Assembly: GCA_018873245.2 (NCBI GenBank) | Contig: JAEMBT020000001.1 | Location: 1,426,001-1,490,000, forward strand | From: Archegozetes longisetosus | Taxonomy: Eukaryota; Arthropoda; Arachnida; Sarcoptiformes; Trhypochthoniidae | Length of the DNA: 64,000 nt | Direction: 5' to 3' | In this document: positions 1-10,970 of the stretch, one piece after another | Position numbering within the stretch: the stretch's first letter is position 1 | Layout: each line of letters opens with the position of its first letter | Notes under the pieces: generated by a model | Told to the model about the DNA's origin: nothing | The model's database searches: none | What the model saw: the letters and a program-made list of their open reading frames with translations, nothing else | Made by a program: the position numbers and the translations under genes

Positions 1-339
1 ATAATTTAGTGTAAACATCAAAAGTTCTTCCAAAGTATGGTTGCCATTGTTTATGTCCGTATTGCGGTAAATCTCTTTAGATTCAAGTATTAAATTCAAG
101 TATCAAATTCAAGTAACAATTGAAATGAATGAATACCTGAGACCATTAAACAATTGTTTAGATTTCTCAAGAAAATGGCAAAATTCATTAACAATTTTTC
201 TTTCTTGTTCTTCTATTTCTGACATGACAGCCATTCTTCTCTGTTGATGATGTGATTGAGAGGTGATATCATCGAGTGAACCGCGAGAATCATAGCAGTT
301 ATCGAGACGATTGACTGCAGAAATTCTACTCTTTTGCAT
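1..339 (-). CDS. SCAI: SCAI (suppressor of cancer cell invasion) homologue, N-terminal part
   Basis: Partial gene cut by the left window edge. Coding exons are 339-137 and 74-1; the 62-base intron has a GT donor at 136-135 and an AG acceptor at 76-75. The split Arg codon (AG/A) joins 'FCHFLEKSKQLFNGLR' to 'DLPQYGHKQWQPYFGRTFDV', the conserved opening of animal SCAI proteins. About 92 residues are visible. I start at the ATG at 339; the reading frame extends slightly further upstream but only to a GTG. The first ~45 residues are variable and carry no domain. In vertebrates SCAI is a nuclear cofactor that represses MRTF/SRF transcription and has a role in DNA break repair; that function is inferred from family membership. 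The rest of the protein lies outside the window. COP1 lies upstream on the same strand. Confidence 0.9.
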
Positions 340-818
340 GAAAATACAGTTCACGTAATAATTTTAAATTACTATAAATTCACTAGAAATCGATCCAAAT
401 TATTAATTTAATAATTCAAACGATTGTAATTTCATTCAATTGAGACGATTCTAATCTGATTAATTGATAGGATTCTAATTTGATTTAACTCAAACGATTC
501 CAATTTCATTGAACTCAATTCACTTCAATCTGAAGATCAAATCCAACAATAGATAATATTAAGACTAATTAGTGTCATTTATTGATAAGTTTGAGGAGAA
601 CCGAAAGGATGATCGGTTCCATAATTAAAATCAAATCAAAAGATGAAACTATTGATGACTTGGCGCACCATTTGACTGATCGACTATCAATACAATCATT
701 TTATTGATTTATTATTCATTTAATTAGATTTGAAGCAAATACACAAATAATATATATATAATAATAAGAAATATCGACAATTTATTATTTAATGTAAATT
801 ATCTAAGGATGATGTTTG
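340..818. other. Spacer between SCAI and COP1
   Basis: AT-rich spacer between two minus-strand genes. It should hold the SCAI promoter and 5' UTR and the COP1 3' UTR. Short imperfect reiterations of an 'aacgattctaat'-like word occur at about 415-500. I see no coding potential. Confidence 0.5.
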
Positions 819-3418
819 TCATACAAGTTCAAGAATCTAGAATGAAAAGAGAGAATCGGTAGTAGTTGGAGAAAAAATTAGATTAAATGCATCTATAATG
901 TAATAAAAGTAGGGCTGCTCTCAGATAAAACGCTATAATATTTAGAGTGAGAGAGAGAGAGTGAGAGAGAGAGGGAGAGAGGAGAGAGAAAAAGCGCATC
1001 ACTATATAGGGATTTATTGATTGATACAAACCTTTATAGTTCCCTGACTATTGGCGGCCACCACCACATTACTGCCAGCGCGCCAACAAACAGCACTTAC
1101 AAAATCGCTCGTATCATCTTCTCGCTTATCCTTGTCCTATAAATCGTATCATATTTATATATCTTACAATAACCACATGACAATTTGGTGTTTAACATTA
1201 GTGATTAGCCAACAATAGGCTATGCCTTTAATATCGATTATCTTACAAATGAACAATACTTACGAGAACTCGCAAAGAATCGAACCAAAAAGTCAATACT
1301 TGTTTTGTTAGGCCTTTATAATAAATGAATAGAGCATTATTTTCTGAACCGCACGCTATGAACTCTCCATCAGTGGCTAATCCGACAAAATTTTTTTCAT
1401 TAACATGACCCTTAAATGATCGAATACATGGAGACTTTGCAGTACTCCATAGCTTTAATTGACTGTCTGTAGAGGCAGAAACTATTTCGTCCTGATTTAA
1501 AAATTTCACATAAGAAACTGCTTTCTTATGGCCCTTAAACACATTCAATGGATTCTTAGTGTTACGTAAATCATAGTAATGAACGCAATGATCTGCTGAA
1601 CCGAATGCTAAGTGATAGCGACTGGTAGGATTGAACTTAACAGAACAGACATTAGCCTTAGCTTCTAACGAAGTGACCGAGTTCTCCATATTAGCTGACC
1701 ACAGCTTGACCTTTGCGTCATCAGAACCTGAAGCAACTAACTTGGTGTCTACTTTATTGAAGTCTACACTCCAACAGCGTTTCTCGTGTTCCTGAAATGT
1801 TTTCATTTTTTTGCCTGTGAATGCATCCCAAATAGTGACCGTTCCCTCGTAGTCACTACTAGCCATCATTCCCTTATAATAGGAGCTCCAACTCACACAA
1901 CTTATTTTAGAACTACAAAACATCTCATTGATTGGGTAGTGGATGTCTAAAGTGTCCTTAACTACTGTTGCGTATTCGAAAACTTTGATTTTTTTGGTCA
2001 CTCCAGCGATAGCAAAAAACTCACTGTCTTTGTCAAATTCAATGCTCGACACAATGCTCGAACCTGTGAACATATCGCTCGCGTAACACAATGTCGCTAG
2101 AGGTCTTAAATTACTAAATGAAGTGAACTTATTTAGAGTGTTACTAAATTCATGCAATCCGTCGATCGATGTGTCGTCATCTGATGAAGACAGTACTAAA
2201 CTTTTTGCTCGAGTCGTGAAATAACATTGTTCTAAATCTTCGAAATGGAAGTGCATCTTCTTTTTCCTATTGGCCAGAGAGGAAACAAGCCATGGCTCGC
2301 GAATATCACTAGCAGTTAAATTGTTTTTATTGAAAGTGGCGTTTTCTAGACTCGAAAAACCGGCAGCACTACTACTACTGGGCTCAGGTGAAGGCCACAC
2401 TTCACGATCTAGTACTGAACTTGAATCTGCGTTATTCGTATCAACATTATTATTGTTATTAGCGTTTAACTTGTTCACAGCTTCGTTTGCAATCAGCTCA
2501 TCCACTCGACGACAGTCTTCATCGATTAGACTAATCTCTCGTGTCAAATGATCCAATTGTTGCTGCTTATGTTTACGAACTTGTTGTAAAAAGTCTTTCA
2601 GTAATTCACTTTCTATCGCTTTGCAACTCTATCAATAAATAAATAAAAACAATCAATTAAATGAGAAACATTGTTTGATAACTTAAAAGACGTACGGCTT
2701 CGAGTTGAGTCTTTCGATGGGCTAATGATTCGAGCATTATATTGACATCAACTAAATCTAATTGATCTGATTTTTGTATTAGTAATTGTTGTAATTCAGT
2801 CATTTCTCTTGGATTCTGAAAAAATCAAAATTAATTGATACTGAGATGAATTAGAGGAGAGTGAAAAACAAACATTTTTTCCGGCGTCGATCTTCTTCTG
2901 TAAAATCATTTTATGGTGTTTTGTTATGAGTTCATTCACTAAAGAAAATTAATAAAAATAGTCCAAATATTAAATAGTAGTTTCGATGATTAAAACAAAT
3001 CTAATAAATTGATATATATTCGTATAATTACATAAAAAATTAGGAAAAACTTGTTCTACAACAAAATTGCATTTCGGACAGCGATTACTTCTCTCCAAAC
3101 TCATTGATATGCATTTGAAACTAATTAAAAAAGAAAATAAAAATAATAATCAATCAAAATATTAACTGAGATTCAATAAAATGAAATGAATAGTAATTTT
3201 GATTACCAAAAAGTGTGTCCACATTTGGTCACATTGGCTTCTTCTATGATTTCAAAACATATCGGACTAAACAATTGACAATCGAATAAATCAATTACTC
3301 AATTAAATTAAATTTGATTAAAGGCTTACCATAAGAAATCATTGCTTTTGTCCTCGAAGGAAGCGCTCACACCACTTAAGACTAAAGGATGAGGTCTTTT
3401 GCGTTTGATTGAAGACAT
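819..3418 (-). CDS. COP1: E3 ubiquitin-protein ligase COP1
   Basis: RING-coiled coil-WD40 ubiquitin ligase that targets transcription factors such as the Jun and ETS families in animals (family knowledge). Exons: 3418-3330, 3266-3207, 3120-3032, 2938-2874, 2815-2696, 2628-1264, 1136-1032 and 836-819; every junction keeps frame, giving 636 residues. A basic KRKR patch lies near the N-terminus. The RING (CPIC, CGHTFC, CPKC) is at about 29-68 and is split by two introns. Coiled coil is at about 100-175 and the WD40 propeller from about 270 to the end, with '[20 protein letters not shown]' and '[12 protein letters not shown]'. The long Ser/Gly-rich N-terminus of vertebrate COP1 is missing. The last exon has only 18 coding bases, restoring the conserved end ILELV-stop; reading past the previous donor would give a non-conserved tail. 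Intron 7 contains a GA microsatellite. Confidence 0.96.
944..990. repeat. GA-rich microsatellite
   Basis: Interrupted (GA)n run inside the last intron of COP1 (as CT on the coding strand). It lies between the last two exons, so it may serve as an unusually long pyrimidine tract for the 18-base terminal exon. Confidence 0.9.
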
Positions 3419-5331
3419 TATTTAAAATGAATGATTGGTAAAAATTGAATGAATGGAATCAATTATGGTTTCAATTATGGTTTCAATTATGATAATAATG
3501 AGGTATTTGTTTTAAGGAAAATCACTTAAATTTAGTTCAAATGCGATCTAATTCTCATAATTTGTACTCAAGTTTGCTTTTCTACCACTATTTTATTAAT
3601 AATTTATATGAAAATTATTCAAATTTGTTCTACTTTAATGAGAACAATATGTAGAAAAATAGTAATTAATAAAAATATTAATTTTTATGATTATCACATC
3701 AAATAATGAGAGGCTAATCAAAACAAAACAAAAGCTATTTTTGAGAAAATGTGTTCAACAGAGAAATGTGTCACACATTCGACTGTTTATTGTTTGATAA
3801 CAAAAACACCAAATTATGTGAAGACCAGTGCGATTGCGCTCTTGTAAGCACACATTCTTAATTAAGTTTTGGTCAGTAGTTTACAAAACTTTTTTATAAT
3901 TTTTAATATCTCTACTAAATTCACTGTCAAATTAAAAGTTCCTAATTTTTACAACTTTATTCAAGCTTTTATTTTGATTTTTTGAACAATACTTAGAATT
4001 TAATGTTTTGAAGTATTTTCAAGAGAACAACTACTGTCAAAATACTTCAATGTTGAACATTCAATTGAAAGAGTGAACATTCAGATGATTCTCTCAAAAT
4101 TATAGCGTAGTTCTGTACTAAAAAAATGTTGGAAAAGCTTTGAAACTGCATTTATTTGATGTATCGATCAATTGCTTATTATAAAAAACTAATGAAAGGT
4201 TCGATAGATAATTAACATATACTTGAATGTTGATTAGCGTTTGCCTGAACAAATGCTCGCATTTCATATCAGACTTTAGCCCTCAGACCAAAATACCTGG
4301 CTATATCAGAACTTTAGATTGCAATAAACTGTTTGTATGACAGAATAGTCAATCAAAAAGGTTCATGTGAAAAATTTCATATTCAGTTATGGTAATTTGG
4401 CAAAACGAAAAAATGAGTGACATGAAAGAGTCAAACGATTTGATATAGTAAGCTGTTGCAGAAGGATAACTTTTAGAATGACAATTTTAGGAGTTTTCAT
4501 GTTGGAAAGCATAAAAATGAGTTTTGTTTGAATGTGAAAATTTGAAATTTTGATGAGAACCAATTTGAACCAAATGAAATATTTCATATGAAACATAATA
4601 AAATGTGCTGTTATCCTCTTAAAGTTAAATAAATAGCTGTGCGTCAGTTAGCTTTGAATTCATGCGTTACTTTAATGTTTAAAATTTGTGAATTTTATTA
4701 CCTAAAATTACATTTTATCAAAACACTCACGAAAAAGCATTTTACTTTGAAAACTTGAAGCGTATATATGAGAGAAAAACGTTTGAAAAAATCTATATGA
4801 GGAGAAAGATGTAATAAAAAAGGTAAAAATGAGTGGAATGTTAAGGTGCATCAATTGATTAATAGAGAAAGTGATTCAGTAACTAAGTTTCCATAACTAA
4901 TTCTCTATAACTTTTCTAACATGTAAGAAAAGTAATGACAATTTTTTCAGAGCCCTCATCTCAATCGATGGGCACTCAGTAAATTGAATTTTATCACCGG
5001 ATCAATTTTTCTAATCAAGTTTTTTATATTAATCTAAACAATGAATACAATGAATACAATGAACACTATGAATACCATATATACTATGAATACTATGAAT
5101 TGTGATGTTTGATCGAATGGGTGTCGCTGGAGGGATGCGTTGCTATGGAGATAGAAATGATGATGGTTTGACAAACTGTATGGATAAAAAGCAGTCCAAA
5201 GGAATGCATACCTGAATCAAACAGTCTTAAACAGAATCACTACTTATGTAGTTCTGACTGAAGGAATGTGTCATTTGTGTCATTTATCATTTGTTCTGAT
5301 AGTTGGGGTGATTACGAGTTGGTAGGAAGAA
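3419..5331. other. Intergenic region between divergent COP1 and TRP genes
   Basis: About 1.9 kb between divergent start codons, so it should contain the promoters of both genes. It is AT-rich, and the longest open frame (about 4387-4596, minus) has no recognisable protein. Next to the COP1 start there is a small duplication of a 'ggtttcaattat' word (3467-3490). A minisatellite lies at 5041-5100. No TATA box or RNA gene could be assigned. Confidence 0.5.
5041..5100. repeat. 9-10 bp minisatellite upstream of the TRP gene
   Basis: Six or seven imperfect copies of an ATGAATACA/T unit about 230 bp before the TRP start codon. Confidence 0.8.
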
Positions 5332-7885
5332 ATGGGAGAAGATTTCGATACAGAAGTTGGGTGTGATATGAATTATGATGGAATAAAGATGAATTATCAT
5401 CAACCTTCTATGCATTCACAAGTACCACCGCAGTACAAGCCTTTGACTTTATTGGAAAAAAGATTTTTATTAGCTGTAGAACGAGGAGATCTACCCGCAG
5501 TTCGAAGGTTTGTATTCAATCATCTTTTGACAGTTTTTCATCTAAATAAACTCAATCTTTAGATTCTTACATGATACGCCCAGAGAAGAACTTAACATCA
5601 ATTGTTGTGATCCTATTGGTAGAAGTGGGCTTCTTATGGCTATAGATAATGAAAATTTAGAAATGATTGAACTTTTAATTAGTGCTGGAGTCGAGATGAA
5701 AGACGCACTGCTCCATGCCATCAATGAAGAGTTTGTTGAAGCAGTTGAACTATTACTCGATCACGAAGATAACATTCATATTCCTGGTCAGCCACACGTA
5801 AGTTAATCCCAATTGAATGAGTTGAGTTAATACAGATTGAATTTTTTGTTTGAAGTCATGGGAAGCTTTAGAACGCGAAACTTTTACATCAGATATAACA
5901 CCACTAGTTCTCGCAGCACATCGTAACAACTATGAAATAATTAAGATCATTCTAGATCGCGGGACATCTCCTGTTAGTGTAATCAATTTTTAAAACAAGA
6001 TCCAAACTGATTTATAAACCTTATATTTGATCAGATACCAGCACCACATGATGCTCGTTGTGGCTGCAAAGAATGTCGATTAGCTAATAAAGAAGGTTAG
6101 CTTCAATTTTGTGATTCTCATTTATGATTATAAGTTTGAAAAATTCTCATAACACTCTAATTCTATTTTAGATTGTCTCAGACATTCGAGATCAAGAATT
6201 AATGCTTACAAAGCATTATCATCGCCTTCATTAATTGCTGTACGATTCGAAATTTTTCTTAACTTGACTTTAATGTGTAAAAATATTCTGTTATTCTAAC
6301 AAAAGTCACCAAAATAGTGAATAATGAGCTGAAAATTATTTGATTTGGTCATAATATTTGGTTATAATTGTTAAACCTTTCAATACACTCAAATAGACTT
6401 GTACATTTAAAATGAGGTCCTATTAATTATCGAAGTTCTAAACATGATATAGTATTTAAATACTTATTTTGGATATCTTGATTTTAAAAAACTGATATCA
6501 CCAGTCAAGTGAAAAGATTTATCGTTTGAGCATCAGTTCTAAGTTCAAGTGTCGAATTACTTTTTAATTACTTTTAGAATCTTTCAAAACTTATTTTTAC
6601 GAGTTATCTCTTTAACGAATAACTTTAGGACTAAGACCTTCGAATATATGAGTTTGAATATGAGAATGTCATTTAAATTGTTCTGTACGTTTCAAAATTT
6701 TTCAGATTCATAACTCGATCCTAACTAAACATTGGTATAATTTTTACAATATATTTCGTTGTCTAGCTTTCAAGCAAAGATCCGATTCTGACAGCATTCG
6801 AGTTAAGTTGGCAGTTAAGACGCCTCTCATTCCTGGAACCAGAATTCAAAAATGAATACTTAGAATTGCGTCGTCAGTGCCAGTCATTTGCTACAGCACT
6901 ACTCGATCACACGAGAACCACAGAGGAATTAGAGGTAATTACGAGAAGCTCATTCGACTCTTCAGAAATGATATTAATTTTTTTCTTTTCTAATACTCTG
7001 AAGGTTTTGTTAAATTATGATCCTTTAGGAGACCCATTGGGTAATAAACTGATGTAATTAAAAAACGTGTTGACTGCTATACTAAAAATCTATTTTTGGC
7101 GATAATAATTGCAGAGACACACGGAAGAATGCAATTGGCGCGACTCAAACTTGCTATTAGAGTCAAGCAGAAGCTGGTAATTATTACTTGATTCATAAAC
7201 TTTTACTGTTTCAGGGCTAGGAGTAGATATGAGGAACACTTAAGCTAGATTAAAATTTAATAGGCTTGACAAGCCTAGCGCGTTATGTGCGTCAATCTTT
7301 TTACTAGCCTAACCCATAAAGCCAAACCATTGTTATAGTGCCATAATATAGTGCCTGATACGGTGCCTAGTATAGTACTTGATACTGAGTGTCTGTACAT
7401 TAGGGAATGGTGCGCTTAGCGCGCTAAGTTAGTCAAGTGTTCCCCATATACCTTCTATACCTTGTTAAGTTCATACTGTATACAGTTTACAGCAATAAAT
7501 TTTTAAGTAATAAATAAATGTTTCTAAAATAGTTTTGCGCACATGCAAACGTACAGCAATTACTGGCTTCGATCTGGTACGAAGGACTGCCAGGATTTAG
7601 ACGAAAAAATATAGTGATACAAACATTGCAATTAGTCATAATTGGCTTATTGTTTCCCGTATTCTCTCTCGCGTATATTATTGCTCCCTATTCATCTTTA
7701 GGCCAATTCATCAAAAAACCCTTCATCAAATTCATTTGTCATTCTGCCAGTTATGTCACTTTTCTTAGTAAGGATTATAAACTTATGCATTACCATAAGT
7801 ATTATTTGCTATTTAAGACAACTCTCAACTTTTACATAATTCGAGATTTTTCATATTTTTTCAGTAAATGAGAACTTTTACTCAT

Positions 7886-7959
<74 letters not shown>

Positions 7960-10880
7960 CGAGCCTGAATTAGCCCGAAACAAGTTTGACCTAGAAATAG
8001 AAAACAATAACTATGATAGAGCTTAAAAAAAGTTAAAGAATAATATAGAATTAATAAATTTGATTTATCACATAGTATTGCTAATGCTGGCATCGCAACG
8101 AATAGAAACAGATATATTCGGTGCTTCATCAGGCGAAATAGTGAGCACAACAAAAAGGTATCTCTAAAAGTGTGAAAAGCTGACAATTGAATTAAATTGA
8201 AATCTTATCTTTCAACTTAAAGAGGTGCACCACCTTCCCATATCGAACTTTTTATACTTGCTTGGGTTTTAGGTAATTATAATTATTTTGATTTTCTCTC
8301 TAATAATTCAAATAATTCTTTCTGAAGGGCTTATATGGAGTGAAGTTAAACAGTTATGGGACCTCGGAATCTCTGACTATTTAAGTGACATGTGGAATAT
8401 TCTTGATTTTATTACAAATTCTTTATATGTAGCAACAATTGCACTGAGAGTGATCGCATATTTACAAGTAATACTTGTGATTAAAGAAGTATTACTAAAA
8501 GTTTTAAAACATTTTCAATTGATAAACAGATTCAAAAAGAGATATCACTACGCACTGGCACAGCTTCACTCCCAAGAGAATATTGGGATGCATTCGATCC
8601 AATACTTTTATCAGAAGGACTATTTGCTGCGGCAAATATATTCAGTTCATTAAAACTTGTTTACATATTTTCGGTGAATCCTCACTTGGGACCACTTCAA
8701 ATAAGCTTAGGCCGAATGGTTATAGACATTCTGAAGTTTTTTAGTGTTTATACATTAGTGCTTTTCTCATTCGCTTGTGGAATGAATCAACTACTTTGGT
8801 AACTATTTTCATACCATTCTTAACACTTTATTAACTTATACCATATCATATATTTAGGTATTACGCAGATATGGAGAAACAAGTTTGTCTTTTACAGCAA
8901 ACAACTAAACATACTGTTAGTAAAAATCATTCTGACATTACCCATCCAGACGCCTGTTTCATTTGGAGAAGATTTGCAAAGTATGACATTGACTTACCAA
9001 TAGTTTTAAACAATTACGTCTAATCCTATCAATCCTAATGAAAGTGATGATCATTTATATAGATTTGATTGTATTAACATGTTCACATTAATCTATTAAT
9101 ATTATAGTTTATTTGAATCATCACAAACTTTGTTTTGGGCAAGTTTTGGTCTGATAGATCTTGAAAATTTTGAACTAACAGGTCAATAGCAAAAGAGATT
9201 ATTGAAAAAGATCAATGAGTGAGAAACGAAATGAAAGTATTATTGAAATTTTGCAGGAATACAAAGTTACACAAGATTTTGGGGATTATTAATGTTTGGT
9301 ACTTATAGTGTGATTAACGTCATAGTGCTATTAAATTTATTAATTGCAATGATGAATCATTCATATCAGATGATAAGTGTATGTTTTATGTAATATTCTA
9401 CTCACATTCACATTTTTTTCTCCTTTTAGTACTATATTCAACCCCTTTAATTAGTTTTCTACTACTCTTTTCACTCATAAGTAATTTTTTGATATGTTTG
9501 TATTCACTTCTAACCATTTTATTTTTTAAGACTAATTCTACTGAAGCAATGTTCAAGTCAGGACATTATTTCAGCAAATTGAACATATAGTCGAAATACA
9601 AACAATTTGAATATTAATGAACATTACCTTTATTATTGTTTTACCCTATCGATGAGTCCTACTGATAAAAAGTTCAAAACCAGACTTAGAATTACAACTT
9701 TTCATCGATAAGACTGAAGGAGAATAAGTAGATCTTGAACAAAGATTACGAATTAAGTATTAAGAGGAGAAGTAGTTAGAAGCTAATAAATGGCAATCAG
9801 AAGTCAAATAGTAAGAAAAAGATGAAAATATTTGACAAAATATTTAACTGATAGGAGCAAGCAGACAAAGAATGGAAGTTTGCTAGAAGCAAATTATGGA
9901 TGAGTTACTTCAACGACGGGGCAACAGTGCCACCACCGTTCAATGTAATACCGAGTCCAAAGTCTATGATCTATTTAGTCAAATGGATTTTTAATAAATT
10001 TTTTGGACAAACCAAAAAAGCCAAGAATGAAGCCATGAGAACTATAAGGGTATGGATTAGTTTCATCTAATTCTTTCATCTGATCCTTTATCTTATTCTT
10101 GAACCAATTCCAAAACTCTCAGAGAAAAGCACGTAAAGCCAGCGAAAGAGACCACAGATATCAAACGGTTATGCGATCATTAGTTCGTCGGTATATCACA
10201 AGTGAACAACGAATTCAAGAAAGACAACGAGGAGTGACTGAAGACGACTGCAACGAAATCAAACAAGACATAAGTGCATTACGATTCGAGCTGTTGGAGA
10301 TGTTAGGAGGAAGAAACAAAGGTATGATTTAAAATGACGATATTTGGACTAATATTAAGAGTATTGGATAGGAAAAGATGGAACTGGACCAGTTAGCAAA
10401 AGAGGCAGACAAAGAGAGAGAAGATTGATGAAAGGGTTCAATTTTGACTTTTTGATGATGGATAGAGTGGCAAGTTTTGAAGAGTTTGATTACGACTCTA
10501 CTGTGGCTCAGCGCTCTCCACCAAAACTTAAAAGCTCCTCATCTAGAAGTCGATTCTCACGAATAACACGAGGACTAGCAAGTAAAAGAAGAGCAGGCAA
10601 CAGGTGGAGACAACTCATAGAAGCGACACGAAACAAAGTGATGCCATTCTCTAGAAGTCAGGAGTCTATGAATAGTGAGAATATTGGCAGTGGAAGTGTA
10701 AGCGGAGAAGCAGGACAGGGATCAATTCAACTTGATGCCAATCTTAGGCGCTCTATATTTGCCAAAAAGAGTGATATGTCTGAGAGCCAAGCTAATGTTG
10801 ATAATCGATCGAGTCCGCTCTCAGATACTACCGATAAATCGACTATTATTGTAAAGAAGAATCCAAATGAATGGATTTGA
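5332..10880 (+). CDS. TRPC/TRPgamma-type cation channel
   Basis: Plasma-membrane, Ca2+-permeable TRPC-family channel. Nineteen exons keep frame: 5332-5507, 5563-5797, 5856-5972, 6035-6095, 6172-6239, 6767-6934, 7004-7040, 7115-7176, 7533-7767, 8076-8157, 8223-8272, 8328-8467, 8530-8798, 8858-8980, 9108-9181, 9257-9378, 9855-10049, 10123-10321, 10372-10880; total 973 residues. Ankyrin-type repeats cover about 30-145, followed by a TRP_2-like segment with a Cys/His cluster (RCGCKEC). Transmembrane segments are at about 330-650, including '[19 protein letters not shown]'. The pore is '[14 protein letters not shown]', S6 ends '[17 protein letters not shown]', and the TRP box is '[10 protein letters not shown]' followed by the conserved [13 protein letters not shown]. 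The C-terminus is basic and Ser-rich. Similarity is closest to insect TRPgamma/TRPL; I cannot separate paralogues by eye. Intron 8 carries an inverted-repeat element and intron 9 a CT microsatellite. Confidence 0.95.
7214..7461. mobile_element. MITE-like inverted-repeat element in a TRP intron
   Basis: A roughly 245-bp segment bounded by imperfect inverted arms. The left arm (7218-7250) reads 'gtagatatgaggaacactt'; the complement of the right arm (7432-7457) reads 'aggtatatggggaacactt'. Inner portions also pair, around gcgcgt and gcgcgc words. The right half contains a perfect 14-bp palindrome, CTTAGCGCGCTAAG, at 7415-7428. There is no open frame, so it fits a non-autonomous DNA transposon. 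No target-site duplication was established. Confidence 0.5.
7889..7954. repeat. (CT)n microsatellite, about 33 units
   Basis: Uninterrupted CT dinucleotide repeat inside TRP intron 9, between exons encoding the S1-S2 region. The minus-strand open frame across it (an Arg-Glu repeat) is an artefact of the simple repeat. Confidence 0.97.
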
Positions 10881-10970
10881 ATCTAATGTATTTAGATGTA
10901 ATACTTTTAGATCTAATACTTTTGGATCTAATACTTTTGGATCTAATACTTTTGGATCTAACACTTTTGA
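10879..10970 (+). repeat. 15-bp tandem repeat at the TRP stop codon
   Basis: About six copies of a GGATCTAATACTTTT-like unit start at the TRP stop codon. In the +1 frame they are open and encode a repeated Ser-Asn-Thr-Phe-Gly pentapeptide through position 11055. Confidence 0.9.

Noticed and set aside
1014..1032. COP1 stop by readthrough after the IK codons (VCINQ end)
   Set aside because: Splicing at 1031 to the exon at 836 restores the conserved ILELV end, so readthrough is not the main form.
7878..8186. Minus-strand frame ending in an Arg-Glu repeat
   Set aside because: Created by the CT microsatellite inside a TRP intron.
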